A program made the translations under genes and the position numbers. From Phycisphaeraceae bacterium (GTDB taxonomy: Bacteria; Planctomycetota; Phycisphaerae; Phycisphaerales; UBA1924), in NCBI GenBank assembly GCA_020639235.1, contig JACKHC010000001.1, positions 1,922,001 through 1,986,000 of the forward strand: 64,000 nt of DNA, read 5' to 3'. This document shows, in pieces, positions 24,959-33,900 of the stretch (positions are counted from its first letter, which is position 1; every line of letters begins with the position of its first letter). The notes under the pieces are model-generated. The model was given only the letters and a program-made list of their open reading frames with translations. It was not told the DNA's origin and did no database searches.

Positions 24959-27900
24959 ATGCGGACCCGCAGACCGGCTTGGCTCGGCACGACACTCATG
25001 TTCTGTCTGCTCGCGCCCGTACCGACGGGTGCCGCCCGTCAGGACGCCCCGCCAACCACATCCCCTGGCACGCCCCCTGATGCGCAGGCCCCGTCGGGCG
25101 ACGAAGCCGCATCGTTCCAGGTCCGTTTCACATTCAAGGATGCGCCGCTCGACCAGGTGATTGATTTCTTTGCGCGCGAAACGGGACTGCCGGTCATCCG
25201 CGAGACCGATCTCCCCGACGGCACGGTGACCTTCATTTCGGCGCATGCGTACCCGCTCGACGAGGCGATGCGCATCCTCAATACGATTCTCCAGACGCGC
25301 GGCATCCTGTTGCGGCGCGACGGCGAGTTCCTGTACCTCGGCAAACTCGACGACCAGCAGCGCGAGGCGGTGCCGACATTCACGGACGGCGAGATTCCCG
25401 ACGGCCTTACGGGCGAGCAGATCGTGTCGGTCGTTGTGCCGCTCAACAATGCGGCGGCGACGCCGATCGCCGAGCAACTGAAGCCGCTCGTGGCCGGGTA
25501 CGGCGCGATCGTGCCGCTGCCGGCGCAGAACTCGCTCATTATCACGGAGTCGGTCTCGCAGTGCCGGCGATTGCGCGCGATCATCGACGCCTTGGACGAG
25601 AAGCCCGCCTTCGAGGAGACGGTCGAGGTCTTCCCGCTCACGCACATCAAGGCCAACGACGCGGTCGAGAGTCTGAAGGTGCTCGTCGCGGAGAAGAAGA
25701 CGACGGTCGTGTTCGATCAGCAGGGCAACAGGCGCGTCGTGTCGGAGGATGATCTGGCCGGCGTGCGCATGCAGGCCGACGAGCGCACGAACTCGATCAT
25801 CGTGCTCGGTTCGGATGCGCGGATTCGCACGGTCGAACGGCTGCTCTCGTACCTCGATGTCGAGGGGACCGGCGCGCTCCCGAGCGAGATGGCGACCTTC
25901 GAGTTGGCGACGCTCAGCGCCGACGAGGCCGTGCGGCACATCAACCAGACGTTTGCCAGGACGCCGGAAGACAAGCGGCCCACGGTCATCCCGATGAGCC
26001 GCTTCGGGCGGCTGACGATCATCGGCACGAGCGCCGCGATCGCGCAGGTGCAAGCGCTCATCGCGGAACTGGAGGGCACCGATCCCGCCACAGCGTCGAG
26101 CACCACGCAGCGCGTGGCGGTGGTGCCGCTCGAGCATGTCGATGCGAACGCGGCGGTCAATGTCATTCGTTCGCTGCTCAATGCCCGGCAGCAGCAGACC
26201 CTCAAGATCACGGCCGCGCCGGGCGGGCGCGGCGTGGTGATCGCGGGCCCGGGCGCCGACATCGAGACGGCGCGCGAGGTCGTGGCTTCAATTGATGCCC
26301 CCGCCATCGAGGACCGCGAGTTCCGCGTGATTCGCCTCGGCGAGAACGCCTCGGCGACACTGATCGAGAAAGCGCAAAAGATCTACTCGGAGACATCGGG
26401 CCTCGGCGCCGGCGATGTGGCGGCGACATTCGATCGAGAGGGGCGTTCGCTCTCGATCATCGGCTCGCGCAAGGACCTCGAGCGGTTTGCCTCGATCGTG
26501 CGCACGCTTGATGACGCCGCGCCGGGCGAGACCGAGACGCGGACATATCAGTCGGCACGCCTGCGCCCGTCGCAGGTGGCGCAGTCGATTTCGAGAGCGG
26601 CGCAGGTGATTCTCGCGCCCGGCGACGGCTCGCCCTACACGCCGCCGGTCTTTGAACCGGCGGACTCCATGGGCATGCTCATCATCCGGGCAACGCCGCG
26701 GCAGTTCGCGGTGATCGACTCGTTGTACGAGTCGCTCGAACAGGCGTCGGCGGAGTCTGACGCTGATCTGCGCTTGTTCCGCCTCAAGAACGCGGACATC
26801 AACGCGACGGTCAACACGCTGCGCCGGTTAGCGCAGACGGGGGCGCTGATGCCGCCGGGCGGGGCGCGTGATGCGGGCAATGCATCGTTCGAGGTTGAGC
26901 CGGCCTCGCGGACGATCATCGCTTCGGCACCGGAGGCGGCGTTCGAGCGCATCGAGCAGGTCATCGCCGAGTTCGAGGGTGCGCCGCAGACCCCGGAAAC
27001 CAGACTGATCTTCCTGTCGCTGACCAGCGCGCGTGCGGAACAGATCGCGGGTGTGATCGACCAGGTGATGAACGCCCGGACGCGCGAGATCGTCCGGCAG
27101 TCCGGGCTGACGCCCGACCGGGCCGGCGGGCTTGTGAGCGTGACGCCCGACCGCGCGACGAACTCGCTCGTGATCACGGTGCCCGAGGCGCTGGTGGATG
27201 AAGCGCGGGAGATGGTGGCCCGTCTGGACTCCGGTGCGGCGGTGTCGCGCGATGTCGTGCGGATCGTCTCGCTCACATTCGCGGACGCGGGGCAGACCGC
27301 CCAGGCGCTCGGTCAGACGCTGCGCACCGCGCGCCTGCCTTCGGGGGGCGAGGTGTCGGTGTCGGCGGCGGGCGCGTCGAATGCGCTGGTGTTGAGCGGC
27401 GCGGAGAACGACCTCGACTGGGTTATCAACATTGTCAATCAACTCGACCAGAAGCCGGAGCGCGACGCGCTGGGCGTTCGGACGGTGTACCTGAAGCATG
27501 CGCGCGCCGAGCGGCTGGCGCCTCTTGTCGAGAAGTTGCTCAACGGCGAGACCATGGCCGAGTGGGTCCGGCTGGAGATGATGCGCCGCCGCCGTCCGGG
27601 TGAGGAAGACAACCGGGCGCGAGTCGTCGCCGAGCCGCGGCTCAATGCGCTGACGATCACGGGTTCGCCCGATCAACTGTCGGTCGCCGAGGAGATCGTC
27701 GGGCAGTTGGACGCCGACGCGGGCGGCAGCGCGGTCGTGAGTTCGGTGCGGATTATCACGCTCACGAACGCGGACGCGAATGAGGTCGCGGCGAATATCA
27801 CAGCGGTGATGAGCGAGGACGAGTCCGGGGATGTGCCGCCGACCATCCGGGTCGATCGGACTTCCAACGCGCTGATCGTCCGGGGCTCCGATGAACAGTT

Positions 27901-30900
27901 CGCGACGATCGACGCGCTGGTGTCGTCGATCGATCAGGCGGCGGCGGTCAACTCGCGGCAGATTCGCACGCTTCGGCTCGATCCGTCTCGCGCCGATGCG
28001 GCGGCGATCGCACGTTCGCTCGCAGAGATGCTCAGGGAGCAGGGGGGCGTCGAGGTCGAGGTTATCACGGCCGATGAGTTGCTTGATCGCGCGGGAGCGG
28101 GCGACAGCGGATCGGAGCCGGTATCGCGGCGCAACGATGCGCCGGAGACCGGGTTGCCGGAGTTCGGCGAGAGTGAGGAAGAGGCGCGACGCGGCGTGCT
28201 GCTACCCAAGCGCGTGAAGATGATTCTGAACTATGTTCAGACGGTCATCGCCGTCGCGCCCGAAGCGGGCGAGGGCGTTGCCGCCGGTGCCGCGGCACCG
28301 GCGGGCGCGGGCGGGGGGCTGACGATCGCGGTGGACAGCGAGTCCAATACGCTGATCATCGTCGGCTCGGACCGAGTGACGCAGCGGGCCGAGCAGATCG
28401 CGCGTGCGATCGAGCGCGACCTGCCGCGGGCGTCCGGCAAGATTCGGCTCGTCGAACTCCCTTCGGGCGCGGACGCGAACCAGATGATTCAGATCGTTCG
28501 CGCGACGCTTTCTCAGGCGGACCCGACGAACATCATGTCCCGCGTGACGATGGTGCCGCACCCGGACGGGGACGCGGTGCTCATCGCATCGTCCGATCAG
28601 GATTTCGAGAAGGTCGCGAGGGTCATCGCGGTCGTGGCGCGGCCGGAGATGGCCGAGTCATTCGCGGTGCGCGTGTATCCGCTCTCGACGGTGTCGGCGG
28701 GGCGGGCGGCGCAGGCGGTGAATGATCTTGTTTCGAGCGCGCCGACGGGGCGGCAGGCATCGCGGTTCCGTCGCAACGGGAGCGGGCGCGAGTTCGAGTT
28801 GAGCATCCCGATGAGCGATGGCACCGAGCGGCTCGTTTCGGTCGATCCGTCGATGGTGCGGGTCGCATCGGGCCCGGGCGATGATGCGCTGATCGTGACG
28901 GCTCCTTCGGAAGTGCTCCCCGCGATCGACAGGTTTATAGAGCTGCTCGATCAGTCGCCCGTTGAGCAGGGGCGTTCGATTCGGACATACGCCCTCGCGA
29001 ACGCGGGGGCGAACGAGACGGCGCAGACGCTGTCGCGCCTCTTTAGCGCCGCGGCGCAGGGCAATCGCAATCGGCGCGGCAACCCGCAGTTCATCGCCGA
29101 TGAGCGCACCGCGTCGATCCTGTTCAGCGGCACGGACGGCGAGCACGATGAGGTGTCGCGCCTGATCGAGTTGCTCGATGCGCCGACCTCGGCCTCGGAC
29201 GCCGAACTCGCGCTGATCCACCTGGAGTCGGCGCAGCCGTCGCGGGTGCGCACGGTGCTTGAGCAGGCGATGATCGGCAAGGACAACGCCCGGCGCGAGC
29301 GGGTTTCGTTGAGCGCCGAAGACTCGATGGGGCTGCTGATCGTTCGGGCCCCGGCTGAAGAGATGGAGGAGGCCCGGGCGATCATCGCGGAGCTCGACCG
29401 CGCGGATGTGGGCGAGTTGCCGGTGCGATCGATCAAACTGGAGCGCGCCAACGCGGAGTCGGTCGCGGTAGCGCTGCAGCGGTTCTTCGATGACCGGGCG
29501 CGGGCCCAGTCGAGGCCGGGACGCAATGTGGCCAGGCGCATCGCGATCATCGGCGATCGGCGTTCCTCGACCCTCGTGGTGTCGGCATCGGACGACGATT
29601 ACGCGCAGGTGCAGATGCTCGTGCAGACCTTCGATGCGTCTTCGGTGGCGAAGGACCTGCAGTTCCGCGTGATCCCGCTCGAGCACGCGCGGATCGCGGA
29701 TGTCGGGCAGGCGATCGACAGCATCGCGGGTGAGCTGCAATGGGCGACATCGCCGTGGCAGGCGGGCGACAACGCGCAGACGCTGATCGTTCACACGGAT
29801 GAGCGGCTCAACTCGGTAATCGTGCTGGGCACGGGCGAGGCGTTCGAGAAGATCGACGGTCTTATCAAGGCGCTCGACACGCCGATGGGCGAGCGCGAGA
29901 AGATGAGCGTGCGCGTCGTGAAGGTGGCCAACGCGGACCTGCGCGTAGTGCGCACGGCGCTGGAGCGCGTGTTCGCGGACCCCAATGCTGCGCGCCGCTG
30001 GTGGGAGCCGGAGGACCCGAGATCGCTCAAGGTCGAGACCGACCCCGCGACGCGGTCGCTGATCCTGATCGCGCCCGAGGCGCAGCTGGACGAGGCTGCG
30101 ACACTCATCGCGCAACTGGATCAGACCGAGAGCGGGCCTGATATCGAGGTGCAGACCGTGGCGCTCACCTTCGCGGACGCCGAGCGCGCCGGGCGGTCGC
30201 TTTCGCGGTTCTTCGATGACCGGGCGCGTCTCCGCGGGCTGGACCGCGCGGGGATGTCGGTGATCGGCTCGCGCGACGGCAATACGCTGATTCTCGCGGG
30301 GGCCAAGGATGAGATCGCGCTGGCGAGAGACATCCTCTCGCGGCTCGATCAGCCGGGCGTGAACGAAGACCGGACGATCGAGGTGTACGCACTCTCGCAC
30401 GGCGAGGCACCGGATGTAGCGCGAGCGATCGCGCGGCTCTTCCCGACGCAGGGCGACCAGGGCACGCGCGTGACGGCGACGAGCGATGTGCGGACGAACT
30501 CCGTGATCGTGAGTGCGCCCAACGATCTGGCGCCACAGGTGCAGGCGCTTATCACGCAGATGGACACGCCTCCCGCCGGCGAGACGGTCCGGTTGCGGAC
30601 ATTTGCGCTGACGAGCGCACGGGCTGAAGAGGTCGCGCAGACGATCCGGACGGCGCTCGATCTGAAGTCGACCGCCGATGCTCGTGCCGCGGCGCTGCAG
30701 GGGATCGTGCGGACCTTCCTCAATGAGCAGGGCGAAGAGGTCGTGATCCGCGCGTCGGTGACGCCCGATCGGCGGAGCAATGCGCTGATCGTCTCGGCGG
30801 ACGACGCGAGCATGGAGATCGTCTCCAAGCTGATCTCGCAGCTCGACGAGCAGCCGGCGGTCGCCGAGACGGAGTATCGCGTGCTCACACTCAAGCACGC

Positions 30901-33900
30901 GAAGGTGGACGATGTCGATTACACGCTCTCGGGGCTCCTGCGCCGGCGCGGGGCGCGCCCCGGCGAGACGCCGCCATCCATCAGCGCTTCGATCGCCGAC
31001 AACACGCTGATCGTCGCGGGCACGACCGACCAGATCGCCGAGATCGAGAAGATCCTCTCGGAGCTGGACCGGCCTTCGGCGACGAAGCGCGAGACCGAGT
31101 TCATCCCGCTGCAGTTCGCCGACGCCGAGGCGACCCGGACGGCGCTCAAGGTGTTCTATGGTCGCTACGCGCCTGAAGCGGCGACGCCCGGCGCTCTGAA
31201 TGTTTCAATCGTCGCGGACCCCGCGACCAACTCGCTCGTGATCAGCGCCGATGAGTCGGAGTGGCCCGGCATCCGGGCGCTCCTGACGAAGCTGGACTCC
31301 GAGGAGTACGACGCGTCGCGCCGGCTGGAAGTGATCGCGCTCAAGCACGCCGACGCGCAGTCGGTCGCCAGCGCCTTGCAGCAGGCGTTCGATGCGCCTC
31401 TCCGCGCCGAAGTGGAGCGTGAGCGGCAGCGGCAACTGGAGCAGGCGAACCGGCGCGGCGGGAACAACGATCCGCGTTTCTTCGAGTCGCCCGCGGTGCT
31501 CGTGGATACCGATGAGCTCGTGAGCGTCTCGGCCGAGCCGGTCACGAACTCGCTCATTGTCTCGGCGGGGCGAAAGGACCTGGAGCGGGTGCGCGCGATC
31601 GTCGAGCGGCTGGATGTGCCCGGATTCGCGCAGATGCCCGCGCCGCGCGTGCTGGCGATCAAGGTCGGGCGCGCGACGGATGTGGCACGCGTGCTCACGC
31701 AGATGTACGAGCTGACGCCCAACGGCGCCAGGGCCCGGACGCTGCGTACGGTTTCGATCGTGGGCGATGACAACGCCTCGGCGCTGATCGTTCGCGCCAG
31801 CGACGAGGAGTATTCGCAGATCAAGGCCTTGGCCGATGCGCTGCAGCAGGAGCGTGAGGTGTCGCAGGTGACGGTGCGGGTGATGGCGTTGCATCGCCAG
31901 CCGGCGGCGCGGCTCGTGCAGACGATCCTGCGGACATTCGCCGCGACGGCGCAACGGGAGAATGAGCCGCTGGCGGTCGAGGCGGATCGGACCTCGAACT
32001 CGCTTATCATCGCCTCGAGCAAGCGGATCTATGACGAGATCGAGCGCGTGGTGCGGGAGCTGGACGGCCCCGCGCCCGGAAATGACGAGGGTGATGCGGA
32101 AGCGCCGATCGGTCTGCCGGGGCAGGGCGTGTTCATCATCGAGGTGAAGAACTCGGCGCCGGATGATGTAAAGCGGATGCTCGAGCAGATGGGGCTGACG
32201 CGTCCGGCGCCTGCGGACCGCCCCGGCATCGTGAGCGAGCCGATCAACATCGTGACGATGACGACGCGGCGCGCGATCGCGGTGACGGCGGCGCCGGTGG
32301 ACGGGCCGATTGTGGCGGAACTCGTCCGGTCGCTCGATGCCGACCCGATCTCGCCGGAGCAGGAGATCGCGCTTGTGCCGCTGCGGGTCGCCAATGCGCA
32401 GAATGTGGCGACCACGCTCGAGCGACTGCTCGCGCCGGGCAATAACGATGCGGCGACGGCGCTGGCACGCTCGATCGCGGAGCAGGTGCGCCGCCTGAAG
32501 ATTCGGGGGCAGACGCTCGAGACGCCCGACATCTCGCTGGACCTGACGACGCCGATCCGGATCGACGCCGAGGCGCAAACGAACTCGATTCTCGTGTCGT
32601 CGTCGGCGAACAACGTGGCGGCGATCAAGCAGGTCGTGGATCTGCTGGACCGCTTGCCCATCGGTGACGCGGTGGTCGTGCGTGTGTTCCATCTGGAGAA
32701 CGCGTCGAGCGACCGGCTGGCGGGCGTGGTGCGCGAGTTGTTCCAGCAGGGCGAGTCGATCCGGAGGACGCCCGGCACGGAAATCCGTGGCGAACCGACG
32801 ACGGTGACGGGAAAGGCGCTGGCGGGCGAGATCGCCGTGGCGATTGATGACCGGACCAACGCGCTGATTATCGCGGGGCGCGAAGAGGCGGTGGCCCTCG
32901 CGGAGGTGCTGATCGATCAGCTGGACTCTTCGGAGACCGCCAACTGGATCGAACCGCGGCTGATTCCGCTGCGGTTCGCGGATGCCCGCAGCGTCTCGGA
33001 GACGCTGACGCGCGTGCTAGTGCAGGGGCTGGGCGATACGCCCGAGGCGGCGGCGCTGCGCCGCCAGGTCGGACGGCTCCGCCTGGTCGCGAAGGGGCAG
33101 ACACCGGACGCGGCGATGGAGTCGCAGATCTTCGCGCCGATGACCCGATTGCTCATCGAGCCAGAGGAGCAACTCAACGCGTTGATCGTGGTCGGCTCGA
33201 CTTCCAACGTGGATGTCGTCGCGGAGCTCGTCAAGCAACTGGATGTCGAGGGCGCCTCCTGGGCCGAGAGCGTGCGGGTGTACCCGCTGCGGTTCGCGGC
33301 GGCGGATCGCGTGGCGGACCTGCTGCGCGGGCTGTTCGACGAACAGGTTGATCGGCAGACACTCCGGAAGGAAGACGACCTGTCGATCTACCCGGACTTG
33401 CGATCGAACTCCCTGGTAATCGCGACGAGCCAGCGGAGTTTCGCGGTGGTGGACCAACTGCTCAAGACGCTCGATGCCGAGGGGATGCGCGCCACGGTCG
33501 GCGTGCACATCGTGCCCGTCGGCAAGAACGATGCGCGGCAGCTGGCGCCGAAGATCGAACGGCTCATGCGCGCCAAGCTCGATGCCCTGCCCCGCGGTGC
33601 GAGGTCGGGCAATGACGTCGTCTCGATTCAACCGGACGAGGCGACCAACACACTCATCGTGGCGGCCTCGGACGAGAATCTGGCGATTGTGCGTCAGTTG
33701 ATCGAGGCACTGGGCGATGAGGAACTCGACACCGACTCTGTGCTCGATATCTTCCCGCTGCGACTGGCGACGGCGACGGATATGGTGCGCCTCCTTAACG
33801 AGTTGTATGTGGATGAGGTGACCAGAACGCGCGGCGAGGCGTCGCTGCGGGTCCGTGCCGATGAGCGGCTCAACGCGGTCGTCGTGAATGGGTCCCAGGA

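Noticed and set aside
28658..30898. 746-codon minus-strand frame opposite gspD
   Set aside because: It mirrors the repeats of gspD, is extremely Arg rich and has no family features. It is a shadow frame.
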